From: Streptomyces katrae
GTDB lineage: Bacteria; Actinomycetota; Actinomycetes; Streptomycetales; Streptomycetaceae
Assembly: GCF_000717655.1 (NCBI RefSeq)
Contig: NZ_JNZY01000015.1
Location: forward strand, 1-64,000
Direction of reading: 5' to 3'
DNA: 64,000 nt
Shown: piece by piece, positions 42,689 through 50,414 of the stretch
Numbering within the stretch: position 1 is the first letter of the stretch
Layout: every line of letters starts with the position of its first letter
Notes under the pieces: model-generated
What the model was told of the DNA's origin: nothing
Seen by the model: only the letters and a program-made list of their open reading frames with translations
Database searches by the model: none
Position numbers and translations under genes: made by a program

Positions 42689-43578
42689 CGACGCCGATGC
42701 GGCTGGGCGCCGTGATCATCACCATGGGCAACCGGCCCGACGAGCTGAAGGCGCTCCTCGACTCGGTGGCCCGCCAGGAGGGCGACCCGATCGAGGTCGT
42801 CGTCGTGGGCCAGGGCGTCCGGGTCACCGGGCTGGCCGACCTGCCGCCGGGCGTACGCACCGTGGACCTGCCCGAGAACCTGGGCATCCCCGGCGGCCGC
42901 AACGTCGGCATCGAGGCCTTCGGCCCCGGCGGCCGCGAGGTCGACGCCCTGCTCTTCCTCGACGACGACGGGCTGCTGGAGCGCACCGACACCGCCGAGC
43001 TGTGCCGCCAGGCCTTCGCCGAGGACCCGAAGCTCGGGATCATCAGCTTCCGGATCGCCGATCCGGAATCCGGCGAGACCCAGCGCCGGCACGTGCCCCG
43101 GCTGCGCGCCGCGGACCCGATGCGCTCCTCCCGGGTGACCACCTTCCTGGGCGGCGCCAACGCCGTCCGCACGGAGGTGTTCGAGCAGGTCGGGGCGCTG
43201 CCGGACGAGTTCTTCTACGCGCACGAGGAGACCGATCTCGCCTGGCGGGCACTCGACGCAGGGTGGCTGATCGACTACCGGGCGGACATGGTGCTCCTGC
43301 ATCCGACGACCGCCCCCTCCCGGCACGCGGTCTACCACCGTATGGTGGCCCGTAACCGGGTGTGGCTCGCCCGCCGTAACCTGCCTGCCCCGCTGGTACC
43401 GGTCTACCTGGGCGTCTGGCTCCTGCTGACGCTCCTGCGCAGACCGTCGGTGCCGGCGCTCAAGGCCTGGTTCGGTGGGTTCAAGGAGGGATGGACCACC
43501 CCCTGCGGCCCCCGGCGCCCCATGAAGTGGCGTACGGTCTGGCGGCTGACCCGGCTGGGCCGACCGCCTGTCATCTGA
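42685..43578 (+). CDS. Family 2 glycosyltransferase
   Basis: 297 residues from GTG 42685, which overlaps the previous stop (GTGA). The GT-A fold shows in VIITMGNRPDELKALLDSV, NLGIPGGRNVGIE, the metal motif LFLDDDG, GGANAVRTEVFEQVG and the acceptor-side DEFFYAHEETDLAWRA. A hydrophobic segment near residue 240 (PLVPVYLGVWLLLTLL) may dock it to the membrane. It probably adds a sugar to the lipid or polymer made by the preceding enzymes. An ATG at 42697 is an alternative start. Donor and acceptor unknown. Confidence 0.88.
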   Translation: MTTPMRLGAVIITMGNRPDELKALLDSVARQEGDPIEVVVVGQGVRVTGLADLPPGVRTVDLPENLGIPGGRNVGIEAFGPGGREVDALLFLDDDGLLERTDTAELCRQAFAEDPKLGIISFRIADPESGETQRRHVPRLRAADPMRSSRVTTFLGGANAVRTEVFEQVGALPDEFFYAHEETDLAWRALDAGWLIDYRADMVLLHPTTAPSRHAVYHRMVARNRVWLARRNLPAPLVPVYLGVWLLLTLLRRPSVPALKAWFGGFKEGWTTPCGPRRPMKWRTVWRLTRLGRPPVI

Positions 43579-43707
43579 CGCGCTCGCGTCTGAGAACATA
43601 CGTGGTCACGGAACACGCGTGCCCCCGGAACATGCATGATCACGGGCCGAGCGCCCCAGGCCCGATGCCACCTTCTGCCGCATCTTGAAGACGGAAAGTT
43701 TCAACTT

Positions 43708-44643
43708 GTGAGTGACACAACCCAGGATGGCGCCCTCGCCACGAGCAAGCCGCCGTCCGAAGACGCGGGGCTGACCCCGGCGGAGCTCGCCAGGAAGTAC
43801 GGCCTGTCCGTCAGCGGTGCCCGGCCGTCCCTGGTCGAGTACGTGCGGCAGCTCTGGGACCGGCGCCACTTCATCATGGCGTTCTCCCGGGCCAAGCTGA
43901 TGGCCCAGTACAGCGAGGCCAGGCTCGGCCAGATCTGGCAGGTTGCGACCCCGCTGCTCAACGCGCTGGTGTACTACCTGATCTTCGGTCTGATCATGAA
44001 CGCGGGCCGGGGCATGGAGAAGGGGGTCTACATCCCCTTCCTGGTGACGGGCATCTTCGTCTTCACCTTCACCCAGAGCTCGCTGATGGCGGGAGTCCGG
44101 GCCATCCCCGGCAACCTCGGCCTGGTCCGCGCGCTGCACTTCCCGCGCGCCTCCCTGCCGATCTCCTTCTCGATGCAGCAGCTCCAGCAGCTGCTGTACT
44201 CGATGATCGTGGTGCTGGTCGTCACGGTCGGCTTCGGCAACTACCCGAGGCTTTCGTGGCTGCTGGTCATCCCGACCCTGGCGCTCCAGTTCGTCTTCAA
44301 CACCGGCCTCGCGCTGGTCTTCGGGCGGATGGGTTCCAAGACCCCCGACCTCGCGCAGCTGATGCCGTTCATCACGCGTACGTGGATGTACGCCTCGGGC
44401 GTCATGTTCTCGATCAGCGGGGCGCTCGAGGACAGGCACGTGCCCGCGTGGGTCACGGACGTGCTCCAGTGGAACCCGGCAGCGATCTACATGGACCTGG
44501 TCCGGTTCGCGCTGATCGACGACTACGGGCGGGAGAACCTGCCGCCGCACGTCTGGGCCTTCGCCGTCGGCTGGGCCGTCGTGATCGGCCTCGGCGGTTT
44601 CGTGTACTTCTGGAAGGCTGAGGAGCGTTACGGCCGTGGCTGA
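43708..44643 (+). CDS. ABC-2 type permease (Wzm/TagG-like exporter)
   Basis: 311 residues from GTG 43708, after a GGAAAG about 10 bases away. The N-terminal 55 residues are cytoplasmic, then six hydrophobic segments follow, starting at LLNALVYYLIFGLI, in the pattern of O-antigen and teichoic-acid exporters. AKLMAQYSEARLGQIWQV, at the entry to the first segment, is the amphipathic helix typical of the family. A 4-codon overlap joins it to the ATPase gene. Substrate is presumably the glycolipid or polymer built by the upstream enzymes. Confidence 0.88.
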   Translation: MSDTTQDGALATSKPPSEDAGLTPAELARKYGLSVSGARPSLVEYVRQLWDRRHFIMAFSRAKLMAQYSEARLGQIWQVATPLLNALVYYLIFGLIMNAGRGMEKGVYIPFLVTGIFVFTFTQSSLMAGVRAIPGNLGLVRALHFPRASLPISFSMQQLQQLLYSMIVVLVVTVGFGNYPRLSWLLVIPTLALQFVFNTGLALVFGRMGSKTPDLAQLMPFITRTWMYASGVMFSISGALEDRHVPAWVTDVLQWNPAAIYMDLVRFALIDDYGRENLPPHVWAFAVGWAVVIGLGGFVYFWKAEERYGRG

Positions 44644-45418
44644 GATCAACCGGGGCAGCGTCCCCACCGTCATCGCCGACGACGTGCACATCGTCTACCG
44701 CGTCAACACCGGCAGCGCCGGCAAGGGCAGTGCCACTGCGGCGCTGAGCAAGATAATGCGCCGGGGCAAGGGCGATGCGCCGGGCGTCCGCCGGGTGCAC
44801 GCCGTGCGCGGCGTCAGCTTCACCGCGTACCGCGGCGAGGCCATCGGCGTCATCGGCTCCAACGGCTCCGGCAAGTCCACCCTGCTGCGTGCCATCGCGG
44901 GCCTGCTGCCCTGCGAGTCCGGCAAGGTCTACACCGACGGCCAGCCCTCGCTGCTGGGTGTCAACGCCGCACTGATGAACGACCTCACCGGTGAGCGCAA
45001 CGTGGTCCTCGGCGGTCTCGCGATGGGAATGAGCCGCGAGCAGATCCGGGAGCGGTACGACGACATCGTCGACTTCTCGGGCATCAACGACAAGGGCGAT
45101 TTCATCTCCCTTCCGATGCGCACGTACTCCTCCGGTATGGCCGCGCGCCTCCGCTTTTCCATTGCGGCGGCGAAGGACCACGACGTTCTGATGATCGACG
45201 AGGCCCTGGCCACCGGTGACCGCAAGTTCCAGGTGCGTTCCGAGGACCGCATCCGCGAACTGCGCCAGCACGCCGGAACCGTTTTCCTGGTGAGCCACAA
45301 CAACAAGTCCATCCGCGACACCTGCAGCCGTGTGCTGTGGCTGGAGAAGGGTGAACTGCTGATGGACGGGCCCACGGAGGAAGTCGTCTCGGCCTACGAG
45401 AAGGCGACCAGCGCCTGA
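44636..45418 (+). CDS. ABC transporter ATPase (Wzt/TagH-like)
   Basis: 260 residues, GTG start overlapping the permease gene by 8 bases. Walker A GSNGSGKSTLLRAIAG, signature YSSGMAARLRFSIA and Walker B DVLMIDEAL are intact; the signature YSSGM in place of LSGGQ is usual in polysaccharide exporters. The N-terminal addition before the cassette (about 30 residues with the KGSATAALSKIMRRG charged loop) is common in this group. There is no C-terminal sugar-binding domain of the Wzt type, so the substrate is not selected by such a domain. A hairpin after the stop ends the operon. Confidence 0.92.
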   Translation: MAEINRGSVPTVIADDVHIVYRVNTGSAGKGSATAALSKIMRRGKGDAPGVRRVHAVRGVSFTAYRGEAIGVIGSNGSGKSTLLRAIAGLLPCESGKVYTDGQPSLLGVNAALMNDLTGERNVVLGGLAMGMSREQIRERYDDIVDFSGINDKGDFISLPMRTYSSGMAARLRFSIAAAKDHDVLMIDEALATGDRKFQVRSEDRIRELRQHAGTVFLVSHNNKSIRDTCSRVLWLEKGELLMDGPTEEVVSAYEKATSA

Positions 45419-45433
45419 CCGTGCTCTTCGCCG

Positions 45434-45460
45434 GCCCCCGTCGCCCACAGCGGCGGGGGC
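45434..45460 (+). terminator. Hairpin terminator of the envelope operon
   Basis: GCCCCCGTCGC pairs with GCGGCGGGGGC (one T-G pair) around CCACA, 15 bases after the ATPase stop. It separates the exporter operon from the hopanoid genes. Confidence 0.7.
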
Positions 45461-45682
45461 TTCGGCATGTCCGGGAAGCCGGAAGCCGACATTCGGTAGC
45501 GGAGTGAATACCCGAGAGGCTGCCGCGGCGTTGTACAGCGTAAGCTGGAGCAGGCCTCAATCGCGGTCAGAGGGGACGATTCCCCGCAGGTGAACGGCCT
45601 GGGGTACCCCGGGGAAAGTCCGGCGGCGTGTCCGAAATAGGATGTATTGGGTCGGCAGTGTAGAACGGGAGATGTGACGGCA

Positions 45683-45748
45683 ATGGCTACGGGAATTCTC
45701 CGGCCCCCAGGCATTACGGCCGTCTCCCGCGCGGGCGGCGGGCGGTGA
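45683..45748 (+). CDS. Leader ORF coupled to hpnC
   Basis: A 21-codon frame beginning ATGGCTACGGGA and ending in TGA at 45746-45748. That stop shares bases with the GTG start of hpnC at 45745 (GTGA), the same overlap used between the other hopanoid genes. The peptide (MATGILRPPGITAV...) has no recognisable domain. Its ribosome binding site is weak (GTGACGG). It probably serves translation coupling or attenuation rather than encoding a working protein. Confidence 0.4.
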   Translation: MATGILRPPGITAVSRAGGGR

Positions 45749-46692
45749 CCCGCGGGCACGGTATCCGGCCACGGCGGGACGCGGCCCCCACAGCCCTCGA
45801 CGCCCACGCGCGCGCCACCCTCGGCAAGGCACGGACGGAGAACTTCCCCGTCGCCCCGTCCTTCCTCCCGCGCGCCTGGCGCGACGGCCTGACGGCGGTG
45901 TACGGGTACGCCCGCCTGGTCGACGACATCGGCGACGGCGACCTCGCCCCCGGCGGCCACGACGCCGTGCTCCTCGGCCTCGACCCGGCCGCGGCGGACG
46001 ACCGGCTCGCGATGCTCGACGCCTTCGAGGCGGACCTGCGGCGCGTCTTCGGCGGCTCCGACGGCCCGCCGCGCCACCCCCTGCTGCAGGGCCTGCGGCC
46101 CGTGGTCCGCGCCCACGGCCTCACCCCGGAGCCCTTCCTCGGGCTCATCGAGGCCAACCGCCAGGACCAGCACGTCACGCGCTACGAGACGTACGGCGAC
46201 CTGCTCGCGTACTGCGAGCTCTCCGCGAACCCGGTCGGCCGCCTCGTGCTGTCCCTCACCGGCACCAGCACCCCCGAGCGGATCCGCCGCTCCGACGCGA
46301 TCTGCACCGCCCTGCAGATCGTCGAACACGTACAGGACGTCGCGGAAGACCTCGGCCGGGGCAGGATCTACCTCCCGGCCGAGGACATGCGCCGCTTCCA
46401 CGTGGCCGAGGCCGACCTCAAGGCCCACCACGCCGGGGCGTCCGTACGGTCCCTGGTCGCGTTCGAAGCCGAACGCGCCCTCGGCCTCCTGAATGAAGGC
46501 ACCCCGCTCGTGGGTAGCGTGCACGGCAGGCTCCGGCTGTTGCTCGCGGGCTTCGTGGGAGGAGGGCGTGCCGCCCTGCGAGCCGTCACCGCCGCCGGCT
46601 TCGACGTACTCCCCGGCCCGCCCAAGCCCACCAGGAGCGGCCTGCTCCGCGAGGTGGCCGCCGTCCTGCGCACAGCGCCGAGAAAGGGGTGA
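45745..46692 (+). CDS. hpnC: HpnC, hydroxysqualene synthase (squalene synthase family)
   Basis: 315 residues of the trans-isoprenyl diphosphate synthase fold. The first Asp-rich motif is ARLVDDIGDGD, and the second region is EHVQDVAEDLGRGRIYLP. The opening KARTENFPVA, with a conserved Asn-Phe-Pro, is typical of HpnC. In known pathways HpnC converts presqualene diphosphate to hydroxysqualene. GTG start 45745 is set by the overlap with a leader ORF; no earlier in-frame start gives sensible sequence. First enzyme gene of the hopanoid operon; overlaps hpnD by 4 bases. Confidence 0.9.
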   Translation: MTRGHGIRPRRDAAPTALDAHARATLGKARTENFPVAPSFLPRAWRDGLTAVYGYARLVDDIGDGDLAPGGHDAVLLGLDPAAADDRLAMLDAFEADLRRVFGGSDGPPRHPLLQGLRPVVRAHGLTPEPFLGLIEANRQDQHVTRYETYGDLLAYCELSANPVGRLVLSLTGTSTPERIRRSDAICTALQIVEHVQDVAEDLGRGRIYLPAEDMRRFHVAEADLKAHHAGASVRSLVAFEAERALGLLNEGTPLVGSVHGRLRLLLAGFVGGGRAALRAVTAAGFDVLPGPPKPTRSGLLREVAAVLRTAPRKG

Positions 46693-47660
46693 GCCCGACC
46701 GTGGAGGGTTCCACACACACGTCCGCACCGTCCGCACCGGTCCTGGCGGCCTACAGCTACTGCGAGGCCGTCACCGGTTCGCAGGCGCGCAACTTCGCGT
46801 ACGGCATCCGGCTGCTGCCCTCCGACAAGCGGCAGGCGATGTCCGCGCTCTACGCCTTCTCCCGACGGGTCGACGACATCGGCGACGGCGCGCTGGCCCC
46901 CGAGGCCAAGCTCGTCCGGCTGGAGGAGACCCGCGCGCTGCTCGGCCGGATCCGGGCCGAAGAGATCGACGAGGACGACACCGACCCGGTCGCCGTGGCC
47001 CTCGCCCACGCGGCACGCCGCTTCCCGATCCCGCTCGGCGGCCTCGACGAGCTCATCGACGGCGTCCTGATGGACGTCCGCGGCGAGACGTACGAAACCT
47101 GGGACGACCTCAAGGCCTACTGCCGTTGCGTGGCCGGAGCCATCGGGCGGCTCTCGCTCGGCGTGTTCGGCACGGTGGACACCGCAGGCCCCGGCGCAGC
47201 CGACGCGGCGCGCGCCGACGAGTACGCCGACACCCTCGGCCTCGCCCTCCAGCTCACCAACATCCTGCGCGACGTCCGCGAGGACGCCGCCAACGGGCGC
47301 ACCTACCTGCCCGCCGAGGACCTCGCCAAGTTCGGCTGCTCGGAGGGGTTCGGGAGCGACCGGATGCCCGCCGGGGCCGACTTCGCCGGGCTCGTCCACC
47401 ACGAAGTCCGGCGCGCCCGCGCCCTGTTCGTCGAGGGCTACCGGCTGCTGCCCATGCTCGACCGGCGCAGCGGCGCCTGCGTCGCCGCCATGGCCGGCAT
47501 CTACCGGCGCCTCCTCGACCGGATCGAGCGGGAGCCCGACGCGGTGCTCCGCGGCCGCGTCTCGCTGCCCACGCACGAGAAGGCGTACGTCGCCGTGCGC
47601 GGCCTGTCCGGCCTCGACGCGCGGACCATCTCGCGCCAGAGCACGCGGAGGCGCGCGTGA
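46689..47660 (+). CDS. hpnD: HpnD, presqualene diphosphate synthase
   Basis: 323 residues. SRRVDDIGDG and NILRDVREDAANGRTYLP are the two Asp-rich motifs, both intact. YCEAVTGSQARNFAYGIRLL is the characteristic HpnD entry, and YCRCVAGAIGRLSL is the active-site helix. HpnD joins two farnesyl diphosphates to presqualene diphosphate, which the HpnC product then uses. GTGA overlap with hpnC, and a GTGA overlap with a 37-codon ORF at its end. Confidence 0.93.
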   Translation: MSPTVEGSTHTSAPSAPVLAAYSYCEAVTGSQARNFAYGIRLLPSDKRQAMSALYAFSRRVDDIGDGALAPEAKLVRLEETRALLGRIRAEEIDEDDTDPVAVALAHAARRFPIPLGGLDELIDGVLMDVRGETYETWDDLKAYCRCVAGAIGRLSLGVFGTVDTAGPGAADAARADEYADTLGLALQLTNILRDVREDAANGRTYLPAEDLAKFGCSEGFGSDRMPAGADFAGLVHHEVRRARALFVEGYRLLPMLDRRSGACVAAMAGIYRRLLDRIEREPDAVLRGRVSLPTHEKAYVAVRGLSGLDARTISRQSTRRRA

Positions 47661-47770
47661 CCCGGCCGATGCCCTCGCCCGCCGCGCCCGTCGCGGACGC
47701 AACCCCGGTCCGGGCGGCCGCGTCCCTCCGGGCGGGCACCGCAGGCCACGGCACCGGGGAGGGCTCATGA
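47657..47770 (+). CDS. 37-residue ORF between hpnD and hpnE
   Basis: GTG 47657 overlaps the hpnD stop, and its own TGA (47768-47770) overlaps the hpnE ATG at 47767 (ATGA). The reading frame therefore fills the gap exactly and keeps the coupled chain intact. The product is rich in Ala, Pro, Thr and Gly, with an AAASLRAGTAGHG stretch, and has no membrane segment. From memory its place and composition recall DUF6380, a small family found in streptomycete hopanoid clusters; this was not checked. A function is not known. Confidence 0.55.
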   Translation: MTRPMPSPAAPVADATPVRAAASLRAGTAGHGTGEGS

Positions 47771-49146
47771 ACGGCAGCGACAACCGCGCCGTCGTCATCG
47801 GCGGCGGCCTCGCCGGAGTGACGGCAGCCCTCGAACTCGCCGACGCGGGAGTGCAGGTCACCCTGCTCGAAGGCCGGCCACGGCTCGGCGGGCTGGCGTT
47901 CTCCTTCAAGCGCGGCGAGCTCACCGTCGACAACGGCCAGCACGTCTACCTGCGCTGCTGCACCGCCTACCGGTGGTTCCTCGACCGCGTCGAGGGCGCC
48001 GCCCTCGCACCGCTGCAGGACCGGCTCGACGTACCCGTGCTCGACGTCGCCCACCCCGGCGGACCGCGCCTGGGCCGGCTGCGCCGCACCGCCCTGCCCG
48101 TACCCCTGCACCTGGCGGGCTCCCTGGCCCGCTACCCGCACCTCTCGCTCGCCGAGCGCGTGAGCGTCGGCCGCGCCGCCCTCGCGCTGCGCCGGCTCGA
48201 CCCCGCCGACCCGGCGCTGGACGGCCTGGACTTCGCGACCTGGCTCGGCCGGTACGGCCAGAGCCCGCGCACCATCGAGGCCCTGTGGGACCTCGTCGGC
48301 ATCGCCACGCTCAACGCCACCGCCGGCCAGTCCTCGCTGGGCCTGGCCGCCATGGTCTTCAAGACCGGTCTGCTCTCCGAGAACGGCGCCGCCGACATCG
48401 GCTGGGCGTCGGTCCCGCTCGGCGACCTGCACGACACCCTCGCCCGCAAGCAGCTCGACGCCGCCGGCGTACGCACCGAACTGCGCACCCGCGTGACGTC
48501 CATCTCCCGTACGCAGGACGGGAACTGGCGCGTCGACACCGAGGGCGCGTCCCTCGGCGCGGGCACCGTCGTCCTCGCCGTCCCGCAGCGCGAGGCCCAC
48601 GGACTGCTGCCGCCCGGCGCGCTCGCCGACCCGGACAAGCTGCTCGACATCGGCACCGCGCCCATCCTCAACGTCCACGTCGTCTACGACCGCAAGGTGC
48701 TCAAGCAGCCCTTCTTCGCCGCGCTCGGCTCCCCGGTCCAGTGGGTCTTCGACCGCACCGACGCCTCCGGGCTGCCCGACGGCGGCCAGTACCTGGCCCT
48801 GTCCCAGTCGGCAGCCCAGGACGACATCGACGAGCCCGTCTCGGTGCTGCGCACCAAGTACCTGCCCGAGCTGGAACGGCTGCTGCCGGCCGCGCGGGGC
48901 GCCAAGGTACGGGACTTCTTCGTCACCCGGGAGCGGACGGCCACGTTCGCCCCCAGCCCCGGCGTCGGCCGGCTGCGCCCCGGTGCGCGGACCGACACGC
49001 CGGGCCTCTACCTCGCCGGTGCGTGGACCGCCACCGGCTGGCCCGCGACCATGGAGGGCGCTGTCCGCAGTGGACTGAGCGCGGCGCACGCCGCGCTCGC
49101 CGCACTCGGCCGCCACCGGGAGCACCCCCTGCAGGAGGCGGCATGA
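47767..49146 (+). CDS. hpnE: HpnE, hydroxysqualene dehydroxylase
   Basis: 459 residues, a flavin-dependent amine-oxidase-like protein. VIGGGLAGVTAALELADAG is the dinucleotide-binding turn at the N-terminus, LLEGRPRLGG follows, and the FAD-closing LYLAGAWTATGWPATMEGAVRSG lies near the C-terminus. HpnE reduces hydroxysqualene to squalene. ATGA start 47767 overlaps the 37-codon ORF. Its AGGAGG-rich 3' end provides the binding site for the next gene. Confidence 0.93.
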   Translation: MNGSDNRAVVIGGGLAGVTAALELADAGVQVTLLEGRPRLGGLAFSFKRGELTVDNGQHVYLRCCTAYRWFLDRVEGAALAPLQDRLDVPVLDVAHPGGPRLGRLRRTALPVPLHLAGSLARYPHLSLAERVSVGRAALALRRLDPADPALDGLDFATWLGRYGQSPRTIEALWDLVGIATLNATAGQSSLGLAAMVFKTGLLSENGAADIGWASVPLGDLHDTLARKQLDAAGVRTELRTRVTSISRTQDGNWRVDTEGASLGAGTVVLAVPQREAHGLLPPGALADPDKLLDIGTAPILNVHVVYDRKVLKQPFFAALGSPVQWVFDRTDASGLPDGGQYLALSQSAAQDDIDEPVSVLRTKYLPELERLLPAARGAKVRDFFVTRERTATFAPSPGVGRLRPGARTDTPGLYLAGAWTATGWPATMEGAVRSGLSAAHAALAALGRHREHPLQEAA

Positions 49147-50297
49147 CGACCACCAGCACGACCGCAGCAGCACGTACAGGAACCAGAGGAGAGCCAGTGA
49201 ACCCGGGGAACCCGGCTGTCGAGAACACGGATGCCGGCAACGGCGCAGCCGGAGGGGGCGTGGAGAAGGCGGACACGCTGGCACTCCTGGAGCGCGGCCG
49301 CGCGCTGTCGACCCCCGTGCTCCGCGCCGCGGTGGACCGGCTCGCGGCGCCCATGGACACCGTCGCCGCGTACCACTTCGGCTGGATCGACGCCCAGGGC
49401 AACGCGGCCGACGGCGACGGCGGCAAGGCCGTGCGCCCCGCCCTCGCGCTGCTCTCCGCCGAAGCCGCGGGAGCCGCGGCCGAGGTCGGCATCCCCGGCG
49501 CGGTCGCCGTCGAGCTCGTCCACAACTTCTCGCTGCTGCACGACGACCTGATGGACGGCGACGAGCAGCGCCGCCACCGCGACACGGTGTGGAAGGTGCA
49601 CGGCCCGGCCCTCGCGATCCTGGTCGGCGACGCACTGTTCGCCCTCGCCAACGAGGTCCTGCTGGAACTCGGCACCGTCGAGGCGGGCCGCGCCGCGCGC
49701 CGGCTGACCACCGCCAGCCGCAAGCTCATCGACGGCCAGGCCCAGGACATCTCCTACGAGCACCGCGAGCGCGTCAGCGTCGAGGAGTGCCTGGAGATGG
49801 AGGGCAACAAGACCGGCGCCCTGCTCGCCTGCGCGGTCTCCATCGGCGCCGTCCTCGGCGGCGCGGATGACCGTACGGCCGACAAGCTGGAGGAGTACGG
49901 CTACCACCTCGGCCTCGCCTTCCAGGCCGTCGACGACCTCCTCGGCATCTGGGGCGACCCGGAGTCCACCGGCAAGCAGACCTGGAGCGACCTGCGCCAG
50001 CGCAAGAAGTCCCTGCCGGTCGTCGCCGCCCTCGCCGCGGGCGGACCCGCGTGCGAGGAGCTCGCGAAGCTGCTCGCCGCCGACGCCAAGAGCAACGATT
50101 TCGAGAACTTCTCGGAGGAGGAGTTCGCGGCCCGCGCCGCGCTCATCGAGGCCGCGGGCGGGCGCGAGTGGACCGCCGAGGAGGCGCGGCGCCAGCACGC
50201 GATCGCCATCCGGGCGCTGGACGACGTGGACATGCCGCAGCGGGTGCGCGAACAGCTCGTCGCCCTCGCCGACTTCGTCGTCGTGCGCAAGAGGTGA
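49143..50297 (+). CDS. Polyprenyl diphosphate synthase
   Basis: 384 residues from ATG 49143 (ATGA overlap with hpnE, AGGAGG 4 bases before). A GTG at 49197 with its own GAGGAG site would give 366 residues and skip an unconserved Thr/Ala-rich start; both are plausible. The FARM is LLHDDLMDGD and the SARM is QAVDDLLGIWGD; GGKAVRPAL and the TGALLACA helix are typical. It probably makes the farnesyl diphosphate used by HpnD; the chain length cannot be fixed from sequence. Confidence 0.9.
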   Translation: MTTTSTTAAARTGTRGEPVNPGNPAVENTDAGNGAAGGGVEKADTLALLERGRALSTPVLRAAVDRLAAPMDTVAAYHFGWIDAQGNAADGDGGKAVRPALALLSAEAAGAAAEVGIPGAVAVELVHNFSLLHDDLMDGDEQRRHRDTVWKVHGPALAILVGDALFALANEVLLELGTVEAGRAARRLTTASRKLIDGQAQDISYEHRERVSVEECLEMEGNKTGALLACAVSIGAVLGGADDRTADKLEEYGYHLGLAFQAVDDLLGIWGDPESTGKQTWSDLRQRKKSLPVVAALAAGGPACEELAKLLAADAKSNDFENFSEEEFAARAALIEAAGGREWTAEEARRQHAIAIRALDDVDMPQRVREQLVALADFVVVRKR

Positions 50298-50414
50298 TCG
50301 CCACCCGAGCAGGGATATGACTCGCGAGTCGCCGGCCGGCGCCCGCTGACAGCAGCGCCCGGCCGACGGCATACCCCAGCACAGCAGAGGACAACTGCCA
50401 CGTAAGGGGAAGCC

